In this document: in pieces, positions 52,175 through 59,840 of the stretch
How positions within the stretch are numbered: the stretch's first letter is position 1
Layout: each line of letters begins with the position of its first letter
Source of the DNA: JBQCHF01 sp051953655
GTDB taxonomy: Bacteria; Actinomycetota; Actinomycetes; Motilibacterales; Motilibacteraceae
Direction: 5' to 3'
DNA length: 64,000 nt
NCBI GenBank assembly: GCA_051953655.1
Contig: JBQCIO010000141.1
Coordinates: 1 to 64,000 of the forward strand
Notes under the pieces: generated by a model
Databases searched by the model: none
What the model saw: the letters and a program-made list of their open reading frames with translations, nothing else
What the model was told of the DNA's origin: nothing
Translations under genes and position numbers: made by a program

Positions 52175-53176
52175 GTGGCAGGGACGAGCGGACCGGCGGG
52201 GGCCGGGGGCTCGGGGGCGCCGGCATCGTCCGGTCCCCTCGGTGACGCTTCCCAGCGCCCGTCGACAGGCGCAGCAGCGGCGCGCGGCACCCGCGCGGTG
52301 GGTGCAGCCGTGGGGGCCGGAGGCGCCACGGTCGCGCTGGCCGGGACCTCCGCGGCGGCCGTCGTCGGGCTCGGGCTGGTCGCCCTCGCCCAGCTGGCGC
52401 CGGGTTCGCTCGGCGCCGTCACCGGAGGACCCGGCCTCGCCGCGCCACTGCCGCTGAGCCTGCCTGCGGCGTCCGCCCCGGCCCGTCCCACGGCCACCCC
52501 GGTCACCGCGGTGACCCCGCAGCGCACCGCCGCCGCCCGCCCCGTGAACGAGCCGGTGACCCGACTGCTCCCGGCCGCCGCGCCCACCCGCTCGCCCGCC
52601 GCGCTGCTCCCGCTCGCCGGCGGGACCTCGGCGCCCGCGCCCGAGCGCCCGTCCCCGTCCGCGCAGCCGTCGCGTCCGGCCGCCTCGCCCGCCGCGTCCC
52701 CGGTGGGCGGCCATGACCGCGGCAACGGGAAGGACCGCGGCACCGGCAAGGGGAACGGCAAGGGGCCCGGTGGGGGAGGAGCCACCAGCGCGAGCGTCGC
52801 CACGTCCTCCGCGGGCGGTAGGTACGTCTCGCTCTCGGTGCGCGCGACGTCGTCGTCGTCGGCCACCGCCTCGACGTCGGTCGTCGTCCGGTCCGCCTCC
52901 GGCGCCGCGTCCTTCGCGACCGCGACCGCGCAGGCCCGGCAGTCGGCGTCGAGCGGCAAGCACCGGACGGCGGAGCCGCAGACCGGGGAGGCAGCCGGCC
53001 GGGGCAGCTCGCGGCACGCGAAGCACGCCGCCGCCCGGCACGCCGCGCCGGTGCACGCCCACCCCAGCGGGCACGCGGGCAAGGGGCACGCGAGCAAGGG
53101 GCACGCGGGCAAGGGGCACGCGGGCAAGGGGCACGGCGCGAACGGGCACGGCGGCCAGGGCAAGCACGCCCGCTGA
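52175..53176 (+). CDS. low-complexity surface or secreted protein with GHAGK repeats
   Basis: 333 residues, GTG start with AGGAGG upstream. After about 42 residues of Ala/Gly/Ser-rich sequence, one hydrophobic segment (about residues 43-75) could be a membrane anchor or atypical signal. The rest is Ala/Pro/Thr/Ser-rich, then a Gly/Lys/Asn stretch, and a His/Lys-rich C-terminus with six pentapeptide repeats GHAGK, GHASK, GHAGK, GHAGK, GHGAN, GHGGQ. No enzymatic domain. Probably extracytoplasmic and disordered; the His-rich tail could bind metal or polyanions. I do not recognise a family. Confidence 0.7.
   Translation: MAGTSGPAGAGGSGAPASSGPLGDASQRPSTGAAAARGTRAVGAAVGAGGATVALAGTSAAAVVGLGLVALAQLAPGSLGAVTGGPGLAAPLPLSLPAASAPARPTATPVTAVTPQRTAAARPVNEPVTRLLPAAAPTRSPAALLPLAGGTSAPAPERPSPSAQPSRPAASPAASPVGGHDRGNGKDRGTGKGNGKGPGGGGATSASVATSSAGGRYVSLSVRATSSSSATASTSVVVRSASGAASFATATAQARQSASSGKHRTAEPQTGEAAGRGSSRHAKHAAARHAAPVHAHPSGHAGKGHASKGHAGKGHAGKGHGANGHGGQGKHAR
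53069..53158 (+). repeat. 15-bp tandem repeat encoding GHAGK units
   Basis: Six units start at 53069, 53084, 53099, 53114, 53129 and 53144 with consensus GGGCACGCGGGCAAG; the first four are nearly identical, the last two diverged. In frame with the surface protein, so copy number change would alter its tail length without frameshift. Confidence 0.9.
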
Positions 53177-53253
53177 CCCGTCCCCGCCCCAGCACGCCGG
53201 TCCGTTGCGGCGGGCACCACGGAAGGCGGTGCACAGGGCCCCGGAAGCCTGGG

Positions 53254-53332
53254 TAGAGTCGAGGCTGACGACGCTGTGAGCCCAGACACACCAGCTGGGG
53301 AAGGGCGACGTCGACCACCTGACGTCTCGCCC
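53254..53332 (+). promoter_or_regulatory. candidate promoter and structured leader of 2-oxoacid dehydrogenase operon
   Basis: A -10-like TAGAGT lies at 53254-53259. Downstream, CCCAG (53281-53285) pairs with CTGGG (53295-53299), and GGGCGACGTC (53303-53312) pairs with GACG plus TCGCCC (53321-53332) around a 2-nt bulge. Both hairpins would be in the 5' leader, about 90 nt before the E1 alpha start. They match no riboswitch class I recognise. The rest of the 245-nt gap shows nothing further. Confidence 0.35.
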
Positions 53333-53421
53333 GCCTGCACCACCCCCGCAGCGGACGGACGGCGGGCCCACCCCTACCGGGCGCGGCCACCCCGCCCCCG
53401 GTCGTCGCGAGGAGAGCCTTC

Positions 53422-54540
53422 GTGAACGCAAGCCCCGACAGCGTCGTCGGGACGGGGACCGGGGCCGTGTCTCCCGGACCCGACCTCGTCCAGCTGCTCA
53501 CCCCCGAGGGCGAGCGCGTCGAGCACCCCGACTACCCGCTCGAGATCACCCCGGACGAGGTGCGCGGGCTCTACCGCGACCTGGTCCTGGTCCGCCGGGT
53601 CGACACCGAGGCCACCGCCCTGCAGCGCCAGGGCGAGCTGGGCATCTGGGCCAGCCTGCTGGGCCAGGAGGCCGCGCAGGTCGGCTCCGGCCGGGCGCTC
53701 GCCCCCGACGACTACGCCTTCCCCACCTACCGCGAGCACGGCGTCGCCTGGTGCCGCGGGGTGGACCCGCTCAACCTCCTCGGCCTCTTCCGCGGGGTGA
53801 ACCACGGCGGGTGGGACCCGGACGAGAAGAACTTCCACCTCTACACGATCGTCATCGGCGCCCAGACCCTCCACGCCACCGGCTACGCCATGGGCCTGCA
53901 GAAGGACGGCGTCGAGGCCGCCACCATCGCCTACTTCGGCGACGGCGCCACCAGCCAGGGCGACGTCAACGAGGCGTTCACCTTCGCCAGCGTCTTCAAC
54001 GCGCCGGTCGTGTTCTTCTGCCAGAACAACCAGTGGGCCATCTCCGAGCCGCTCGAGCGGCAGAGCCGCATCCCGCTCTACCAGCGCGCCAGCGGCTTCG
54101 GCTTCCCCGGCGTCCGGGTGGACGGCAACGACGTCCTCGCCGTGCTCGCCGTCACCCGCGCCGCCCTGGCCCGGGCCCGCGAGGGCAGCGGCCCCACCCT
54201 GGTCGAGGCCTACACCTACCGGATGGGCGCCCACACCACCTCCGACGACCCGACCCGCTACCGGATCGCCAGCGAGGTCGAGCAGTGGAAGCTCAAGGAC
54301 CCGATCGAGCGGGTGAAGGCCTACCTCGTCCGCGGCGGCCACGCCGACCAGGGGTTCCTGGACTCGGTCGAGGCCGAGGCCGACGAGCTCGCCGCGCACG
54401 TGCGCCAGGGCTGTCTGGCCATGCCCGACCCCGAGCCGCTGTCGATGTTCGACCACGTCTACGCCGACCCGCACCCGCTGGTGGCGGAGGAGCGCGCCCA
54501 GTTCGCCGACTACCTGTCCTCGTTCGAGGGGAGCCACTGA
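53422..54540 (+). CDS. 2-oxoacid dehydrogenase E1 component alpha subunit
   Basis: 372 residues, GTG start preceded by GAGGAGAG. Thiamine-diphosphate enzyme: substrate/cofactor region YAFPTYREHGVAWCRGV, the TPP-magnesium motif GDGATSQGDVNEAF to FFCQNN (about residues 173-203), and the phosphorylation-loop region RMGAHTTSDDPTRYR. With E1 beta it decarboxylates a 2-oxoacid and loads acetyl or branched acyl groups on E2. The two-subunit E1 plus adjacent E2 fits branched-chain 2-oxoacid (Bkd) dehydrogenase, but pyruvate is not excluded. Confidence 0.93.
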   Translation: MNASPDSVVGTGTGAVSPGPDLVQLLTPEGERVEHPDYPLEITPDEVRGLYRDLVLVRRVDTEATALQRQGELGIWASLLGQEAAQVGSGRALAPDDYAFPTYREHGVAWCRGVDPLNLLGLFRGVNHGGWDPDEKNFHLYTIVIGAQTLHATGYAMGLQKDGVEAATIAYFGDGATSQGDVNEAFTFASVFNAPVVFFCQNNQWAISEPLERQSRIPLYQRASGFGFPGVRVDGNDVLAVLAVTRAALARAREGSGPTLVEAYTYRMGAHTTSDDPTRYRIASEVEQWKLKDPIERVKAYLVRGGHADQGFLDSVEAEADELAAHVRQGCLAMPDPEPLSMFDHVYADPHPLVAEERAQFADYLSSFEGSH

Positions 54541-55523
54541 TGGCGCCGACGACGATCGCGAAGGCCATCAACCTGGGCCTGCGGCGGGCGATGGAGAAGG
54601 ACCCCAAGGTCCTCATCATGGGCGAGGACGTCGGCCGGCTCGGCGGCGTCTTCCGGGTCACCGACGGGCTGCAGAAGGACTTCGGCGAGGACCGCGTCAT
54701 CGACGCCCCGCTGGCCGAGTCCGGCATCGTCGGCACCGCCATCGGCATGGCGCTGCGCGGATACCGTCCGGTGCTGGAGATCCAGTTCGACGGCTTCGTC
54801 TACCCGGCGTTCGACCAGATCGTGAGCCAGCTGGCCAAGATGCGTGCCCGTGCGCTGGGCAAGGTCTCGCTGCCGGTCGTCGTGCGCATCCCGGTCGGCG
54901 GCGGCATCGGCGCGGTCGAGCACCACAGCGAGAGCAACGAGGCCTACTTCGCCCACACCGCGGGCCTGCGCGTGGTCGCCTGCGCCAACCCGCTCGACGC
55001 CTACACGATGATCCAGCAGGCGGTCGCCTCCGACGACCCGGTCATCTTCTACGAGCCCAAGCGGCGCTACTGGGAGAAGGCCGAGCTGGACGAGGACGTC
55101 GACCTCGCCTCGGCCATGCCGCTGCACAGCGCCCGCGTCGTGCGCCCGGGCGAGCACGTCACGGTGGCGGCCTACGGCCCGATGGTGAAGACCTGCCTCG
55201 ACGCCGCCATCGCGGCCGAGGAGGAGGGCAAGAGCCTGGAGGTCGTCGACCTGCGCTCGCTGTCCCCGCTGGACATGGAGACTCTGACCGCCTCGGTGCA
55301 GCGCACCGGCCGGCTGGTCGTCGTCCACGAGGCCCCGGTGTTCCTCGGCATGGGCGCGGAGATCGCCGCGCGGGTGTCGGAGCAGTGCTTCTACTCGCTC
55401 CAGGCGCCGGTGATGCGGGTGGGCGGCTACGACATCCCCTACCCGCCGAGCCGGCTGGAGGAGGAGTTCCTCCCCGACCTCGACCGCGTCCTCGACGCCG
55501 TCGACCGCTCGCTGGCCTACTGA
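54540..55523 (+). CDS. 2-oxoacid dehydrogenase E1 component beta subunit
   Basis: 327 residues, ATG sharing one base with the E1 alpha stop (TGATG). Landmarks: LIMGEDVGRLGGVFRVTDGL, DAPLAESGIVGTAIGMAL, EIQFDGFVYPAFDQIVSQ, and the C-terminal VHEAPVFLGMGAEIAARV with GYDIPYPP. It completes the E1 heterotetramer and carries the transketolase C-terminal domain. Close coupling with E1 alpha supports stoichiometric production. Confidence 0.95.
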   Translation: MAPTTIAKAINLGLRRAMEKDPKVLIMGEDVGRLGGVFRVTDGLQKDFGEDRVIDAPLAESGIVGTAIGMALRGYRPVLEIQFDGFVYPAFDQIVSQLAKMRARALGKVSLPVVVRIPVGGGIGAVEHHSESNEAYFAHTAGLRVVACANPLDAYTMIQQAVASDDPVIFYEPKRRYWEKAELDEDVDLASAMPLHSARVVRPGEHVTVAAYGPMVKTCLDAAIAAEEEGKSLEVVDLRSLSPLDMETLTASVQRTGRLVVVHEAPVFLGMGAEIAARVSEQCFYSLQAPVMRVGGYDIPYPPSRLEEEFLPDLDRVLDAVDRSLAY

Positions 55524-55552
55524 CCGCGCCCTGACACAGGAGTCGTACGAAC

Positions 55553-57004
55553 GTGCCTGACCTGAAGCACTTCAAGCTCCCGGACGTCGGGGAGGGCCTC
55601 ACCGAGGCCGAGATCGTGTCGTGGAAGGTGAAGCCGGGCGACACGGTGAAGGTGAACGACGTCATCGTCGAGATCGAGACCGCCAAGTCGCTGGTGGAGC
55701 TGCCCTGCCCGTTCGCGGGCACCGTGGCCGAGCTGCTGGTGGAGGAGGGGACGACGGTCGACGTCGGCACCCCGATCATCAGCGTCGACGCCGGTGGCGG
55801 CTCGGGCAGCGCGCCGGCCGCGGAGGTGTCGGCGGCGCCGGCACAGGCCGTCGCCCCGCCGGTGGACGACATGGTGCCGTCCATCCCGACTCCGCCGGAG
55901 GAGGGCGCGGTCGAGCCGGGGCTCATCGGCGGCCCCGCGCCCGGCGGTCGCACGTCCGTGCTGGTGGGCTACGGCCCGCGGACCACCGAGGCCAAGCGCC
56001 GGCCGCGCAAGGGCTCGGCGGTGCCGGCCGGCCGGGCCGAGGCCGTCGCCCAGGGCGCGGTCCACTCCGCGTTCGCGCCCACGCCGTCGCCGGTCGCGCA
56101 GGAACCGGTCAAGGCCGGCGGGGTGCTGGCCAAGCCCCCGGTGCGCAAGCTGGCCAAGGACCTCGGGGTCGACCTCGCCACGGTCACCCCCACCGGCCCC
56201 GGCGGCATCGTCACCCGCGCCGACGTCGAGGCGGCCGTGGGTGGCGCCGTCGCCCCTGCCGCGCCCGCCACTACGCCCTACGCGCCCTCCTACAGCGAGT
56301 CGGAGCGTGAAGAGCGGGTGCCGGTCAAGGGCGTGCGCAAGATGACCGCGCAGGCGATGGTGTCCAGCGCGTTCACGGCCCCGCACGTCACCGAGTGGGT
56401 GACCGTCGACGTCACCCGCACGATGAAGCTGGTCGAGGAGCTCAAGCGGGACAGGGAGTTCGCCGGCGTCCGGGTCAGCCCACTGCTGCTCGTGGCCAAG
56501 GCGCTCCTCCTCGCCTGCCGGCGCAACCCCGGCGTCAACGCGACCTGGGACGAGGCCCTTCAGGAGATCGTCCTCAAGAACTACGTCAACCTGGGCATCG
56601 CCGCGGCCACCCCGCGCGGGCTGGTCGTGCCCAACATCAAGGACGCCGACCGGATGTCGCTGCGGCAGCTGGCCGAGGCCTTCGACGCCCTGGTGGCCAC
56701 CGCCCGCGAGGGCCGCACCCCGCCGGCCGACATGGCCGGAGGCACCATCACCATCACCAACGTGGGCGTCTTCGGGGTCGACAGCGGCACGCCCATCATC
56801 AACCCCGGCGAGTCCGCCATCCTCGCCTTCGGCGCGGTGCGCGAGCAGCCGTGGGTGCACAAGGGCAAGGTGAAGGTCCGCCAGGTCACCCAGCTCGCCC
56901 TGAGCTTCGACCACCGCCTCATCGACGGCGAGCTCGGCTCCCGCTTCCTCGCCGACCTCGCCGCCCTGCTGGAGAACCCGGCCCGCGCGCTGGTCTGGGG
57001 GTAG
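55553..57004 (+). CDS. 2-oxoacid dehydrogenase E2 (dihydrolipoamide acyltransferase)
   Basis: 483 residues, GTG start. A single lipoyl domain at residues 1-80 with lipoylated K45 in EIETAKSLVE; a long Ala/Pro-rich linker; a peripheral-subunit-binding domain (PPVRKLAKDLGVDLATVTPTG); and the catalytic core with H454 and D458 in SFDHRLIDGELG. It transfers the acyl group to CoA. No lipoamide dehydrogenase (E3) gene follows; a shared E3 elsewhere is assumed. An 8-bp hairpin ends the operon at 57018-57039. Confidence 0.95.
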   Translation: MPDLKHFKLPDVGEGLTEAEIVSWKVKPGDTVKVNDVIVEIETAKSLVELPCPFAGTVAELLVEEGTTVDVGTPIISVDAGGGSGSAPAAEVSAAPAQAVAPPVDDMVPSIPTPPEEGAVEPGLIGGPAPGGRTSVLVGYGPRTTEAKRRPRKGSAVPAGRAEAVAQGAVHSAFAPTPSPVAQEPVKAGGVLAKPPVRKLAKDLGVDLATVTPTGPGGIVTRADVEAAVGGAVAPAAPATTPYAPSYSESEREERVPVKGVRKMTAQAMVSSAFTAPHVTEWVTVDVTRTMKLVEELKRDREFAGVRVSPLLLVAKALLLACRRNPGVNATWDEALQEIVLKNYVNLGIAAATPRGLVVPNIKDADRMSLRQLAEAFDALVATAREGRTPPADMAGGTITITNVGVFGVDSGTPIINPGESAILAFGAVREQPWVHKGKVKVRQVTQLALSFDHRLIDGELGSRFLADLAALLENPARALVWG

Positions 57005-57017
57005 GCGCAGGCAAGGA

Positions 57018-57039
57018 GACCCGCGCAACCACGCGGGTC
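57018..57039 (+). terminator. terminator hairpin after E2 gene
   Basis: GACCCGCG (57018-57025) and CGCGGGTC (57032-57039) form a perfect 8-bp stem with a 6-nt loop, 13 nt after the E2 stop. Confidence 0.65.
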
Positions 57040-57050
57040 GTGTCGCTGAT

Positions 57051-57111
57051 CATGCGATTCCTGCGACTCGAGCAGGACGCTCGCGGACAGTGTCCGCGCA
57101 GGAATTGCATG
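57051..57111. repeat. nested inverted-repeat element between convergent genes
   Basis: Outer arms CATGCGATTCCTGCG (57051-57065) and its complement (57097-57111) differ at one position; inside, CGCGGACA and TGTCCGCG (57082-57098) form a second palindrome around a single G. It lies between convergent genes and has the form of a small palindromic repeat or a terminator for the leftward gene. Confidence 0.55.
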
Positions 57112-57127
57112 GCCGGCAACGGTTTTT

Positions 57128-58006
57128 CTACGGCGTGACCGGCAGCGCCTCCAGCACCCGCCGACCCAGGTCGACGTCGCCGCCGAACCACACCTCGACG
57201 TCGTCCGCGGCGCACCTCCCGCCGCAGCGGCGCACGTAGTCGGCCCAGCCCAGCCGCAGGGTGGCCGTGGCCGAGCGGGCCTCGGCGGCGTCGGCGAGGG
57301 ACGCGCGCCCGTCCGGGCCGACCACGGCGAGGCTGCTCACGCACAGCTCGCCGACCACCTCCAGCGCCACGCTCTGCCCGGGCTGGGCACCGGCGCGCTT
57401 GCCGACGACGAACGGGAACGCGGCGGCCAGCCGGCGCCGGGTCACCCGGGCGGCCGCGCTGTCCAGCCCTCCGGGCTGCCCGACGGCCCGGCGCAGGTCC
57501 TGCTCGTGCATCCAGGCGTCGAAGGTGCGCAGGCCGACCAGGTCCAGCAGCGTGGTGGGACCGAGCGGCCCGACGGCCGGGTCGTCCGGGTGCAGCGCGG
57601 GGTCCGAGAGCTCGGCGGCCCGCCGGTCCACCACGCTGGCGAGCTCGCTCACGACGTCCTCCCCGGGGCGGGAGCGACGGAACTCGACGTCGACCTCCGC
57701 CCGGCGCCCCAGGTCGTTGCGCACGTGGGGTGGCTCCGCGCTCAGGTCACCGACCGCCAGCGGCTCCTCGCCCAGGCTGAGCCGCTCGAAGCCGGCCAGG
57801 TGCGAGAGCACGTCCTTCACGCTCCAGCCGGGCAGGTCGGTGGGGCGGCCGAAGTCGGCGGTGGTGAAGGTCCGGGCCAGGGTGAGCGTGGCGCGCAGGG
57901 TCGACTCCCAGGCCGCTCGCGCCTCGGTCAGGGCCGCGGCCGCGGCGTCCGCCGCCCCCGGGCTCGAGGCCGTCCCGCCCGTGCTGCTCGCCCTGCCGTC
58001 CGCCAT
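57128..58006 (-). CDS. maleylpyruvate isomerase-like (MDMPI, DinB-fold) protein
   Basis: 292 residues, ATG at 58006. The segment PTDLPGWSVKDVLSHLAGFE is the hallmark of the actinobacterial TIGR03083/MDMPI_N family, a DinB-like four-helix bundle whose histidine binds metal and uses mycothiol in characterised members. A C-terminal SCP2-like half is present (ALEVVGELCVSSLAVVGPDG). Only 12 nt separate its start from the divergent hydrolase gene. The substrate is unknown. Confidence 0.88.
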   Translation of the reverse strand: MADGRASSTGGTASSPGAADAAAAALTEARAAWESTLRATLTLARTFTTADFGRPTDLPGWSVKDVLSHLAGFERLSLGEEPLAVGDLSAEPPHVRNDLGRRAEVDVEFRRSRPGEDVVSELASVVDRRAAELSDPALHPDDPAVGPLGPTTLLDLVGLRTFDAWMHEQDLRRAVGQPGGLDSAAARVTRRRLAAAFPFVVGKRAGAQPGQSVALEVVGELCVSSLAVVGPDGRASLADAAEARSATATLRLGWADYVRRCGGRCAADDVEVWFGGDVDLGRRVLEALPVTP

Positions 58007-58018
58007 GCGTGCGAGGCT

Positions 58019-58831
58019 ATGCCCGTGCGCGTCTCGGTGCTGCAGCTCGACGTCGACCTCGACGTGCCCGTCGACCAGCGGCGGACCCTTGTCGCCGAGC
58101 AGGTGCGCGGCGAGGCAGGCAGCGACCTCGTCGTGCTGCCCGAGCTGTGGCCGCAGGGCGCCTTCGGCTACCCGCTGTGGCAGCACCTCGCCGAGCCGCT
58201 GGACGGCCCCACCGTCCGCACCCTCTCCGCCGCGGCCCGCGACGCCGGCGTCCACCTGCACTGCGGTTCGTTCATCGAGCGCGACGGCGACCGCATGTTC
58301 AACACCTCGGTGGTCGTCGGTCCGGACGGACAGGTGCAGGCGGTCTACCGCAAGGTGCACCTGTTCGGCTTCGACGAGGGAGAGCCCACGCTGCTCACCG
58401 CCGGGACGGAGCCGGTGCTGTGGGAATCGCCGTGGGGACCGACGGGGCTGGCGACCTGCTACGACCTGCGCTTCCCGGAGCTCTTCCGCGCCCTGGTCGA
58501 CCGCGGCGCCGAGCTGCTGCTGCTGGTGGCCGGCTGGCCGGAGCGGCGCGCCGAGCACTGGCAGGTGCTCACCCGTGCCCGCGCCATCGAGGACCAGCTG
58601 CTCGTGGTGGCCTGCGGCACCTCCGGCACCCAGCTGGGCACCGCGATGGCCGGCCGCTCCATGGTGGTCGACCCGTGGGGTGCGGTGCTGGCCGAGGCGG
58701 GCGTCGACGCAGGGGTGCTGCGGGTGGACGTCGACCTCGCGCAGGTCGCGCAGACCCGCGAGCGCTTCCCGGTGCTGAAGGACCGCGTGCTCGGCGCTCC
58801 CGTCCTCGGCGGCGACCGCGTCGGGGGATGA
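58019..58831 (+). CDS. carbon-nitrogen hydrolase (nitrilase superfamily)
   Basis: 270 residues (ATG 58019; GTG 58025 also plausible). The Glu-Lys-Cys triad is clear: E42 in VVLPELWPQG, K112 in VYRKVHLFG and C147 in LATCYDLRFPE. This is the NIT1/NIT2-like amidase branch, often omega-amidase or deaminated-glutathione amidase. It lacks a signal peptide. It is divergent from the MDMPI-like gene and the two may share a regulatory region only 12 nt long. Confidence 0.92.
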   Translation: MPVRVSVLQLDVDLDVPVDQRRTLVAEQVRGEAGSDLVVLPELWPQGAFGYPLWQHLAEPLDGPTVRTLSAAARDAGVHLHCGSFIERDGDRMFNTSVVVGPDGQVQAVYRKVHLFGFDEGEPTLLTAGTEPVLWESPWGPTGLATCYDLRFPELFRALVDRGAELLLLVAGWPERRAEHWQVLTRARAIEDQLLVVACGTSGTQLGTAMAGRSMVVDPWGAVLAEAGVDAGVLRVDVDLAQVAQTRERFPVLKDRVLGAPVLGGDRVGG

Positions 58832-58879
58832 GACCGGTGGGATGAGAGCCGGCTGTCCGATCTGCCAGGATCGGGAGGC

Positions 58880-59440
58880 ATGGATCAGCCGACCTTCCCC
58901 GTCGTGACCCTGCCCGGCGAAGGCATCCTCCTTCGCCCGTTCAGCACGGCCGACGCCCCCGACGTCGCCGCGGCGTGCGCCGACCCGGTCACCCAGACGT
59001 GGTTGCCGCTGCCGAACCCGTACACGCTCGAGTCGGCGCAGTTCTACGTCACCGAGTTCGGCGAGCAGACGCTGAGCAGCGGGGACGGGATCGTCTTCTG
59101 CGTGGAGAAGGACCAGCGGATGGCGGCGGCCATCGACCTCAAGCACACCGACTGGCGCGGCCTGACCACCGAGATCGGCTACTGGACGGCGCCCTGGGCC
59201 CGCGGCCAGGGCGTGATGACCGAGGCGGTGCGGGTGCTCTCGCGCTGGACGCTGCTCGAGCAGGGCTTCGAACGGGTCGAGATCCGGGCGGCCACCGGCA
59301 ACGTCGCCTCCCGCCGGGTGGCCGAGAAGGCCGGCTTCACCGCCGAGGGCGTGCTGCGCAACGCCGGCTACGTGCACGGCGGCCGGGTGGACCTGACCGT
59401 GCTCTCGCTGGTCCCGGCCGACCTGGCGCTGCTGGGCTAG
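58880..59440 (+). CDS. GNAT-family N-acetyltransferase, RimJ/RimL type
   Basis: 186 residues, ATG start. GNAT fold: ILLRPFSTADAPDVAAAC, TEIGYWTAPWARGQGVMTEAV with the acetyl-CoA pyrophosphate-binding R/Q-G-x-G-like segment ARGQGVM, and NVASRRVAEKAGFTAEGVLR, typical of RimJ/RimL ribosomal-protein acetyltransferases and their relatives. Target not known. Its TAG stop overlaps the convergent TfoX-like gene's TAG in the palindrome CTAG. Confidence 0.92.
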   Translation: MDQPTFPVVTLPGEGILLRPFSTADAPDVAAACADPVTQTWLPLPNPYTLESAQFYVTEFGEQTLSSGDGIVFCVEKDQRMAAAIDLKHTDWRGLTTEIGYWTAPWARGQGVMTEAVRVLSRWTLLEQGFERVEIRAATGNVASRRVAEKAGFTAEGVLRNAGYVHGGRVDLTVLSLVPADLALLG

Positions 59441-59784
59441 CGCTCGCCCGTCTCAGCCGCCTCGGCCGCCGCCAGCGCCCGCCGCACCCAGGCGCGCAGC
59501 GCGTCGTCGTCGAGACCGTCGGTGCGCACCCGCACCCAGCCGCGCATCTCCCGCGCGCCGCCCATCTCGACGACGTCGATCCCGGGCTTGGCCAGCAGCG
59601 CCTCCCGCTCGGCCGGGTCCACCCGCACCATCGCCCCGCCGCGCCCGCTGGCAGCCACGGTCATGCGCCCCGCCACCAGGAACGCGAGCCCGCCGAACAT
59701 CCGCTTCTCCTCGACCGGTGCTCCACCGGCCGCCTCCGCCACGAGCGGGCGCAGCCGCTCGGCCAGGTCGAGGTCGTAGGCCAT
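59437..59784 (-). CDS. TfoX N-terminal domain protein
   Basis: 115 residues from the ATG at 59784 (MAYDLDLAERLR is the usual start). TfoX_N signature EEKRMFGGLAFLVAGRM and MVRVDPAERE followed by MRGWVRV. In actinobacteria this domain occurs alone; its role is not the competence role of the Haemophilus protein and is unknown. It shares the CTAG stop overlap with the GNAT gene. Confidence 0.88.
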   Translation of the reverse strand: MAYDLDLAERLRPLVAEAAGGAPVEEKRMFGGLAFLVAGRMTVAASGRGGAMVRVDPAEREALLAKPGIDVVEMGGAREMRGWVRVRTDGLDDDALRAWVRRALAAAEAAETGER

Positions 59785-59840
59785 GCCGGGACGGTAGAGC
59801 CCCACGCCGACAGCTGGCGCGGCTCTTGGACAATGGACGC

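Noticed and set aside
53069..53158. 15-bp units as a CRISPR or regulatory array
   Set aside because: They are contiguous, without spacers, and in frame inside a coding region.
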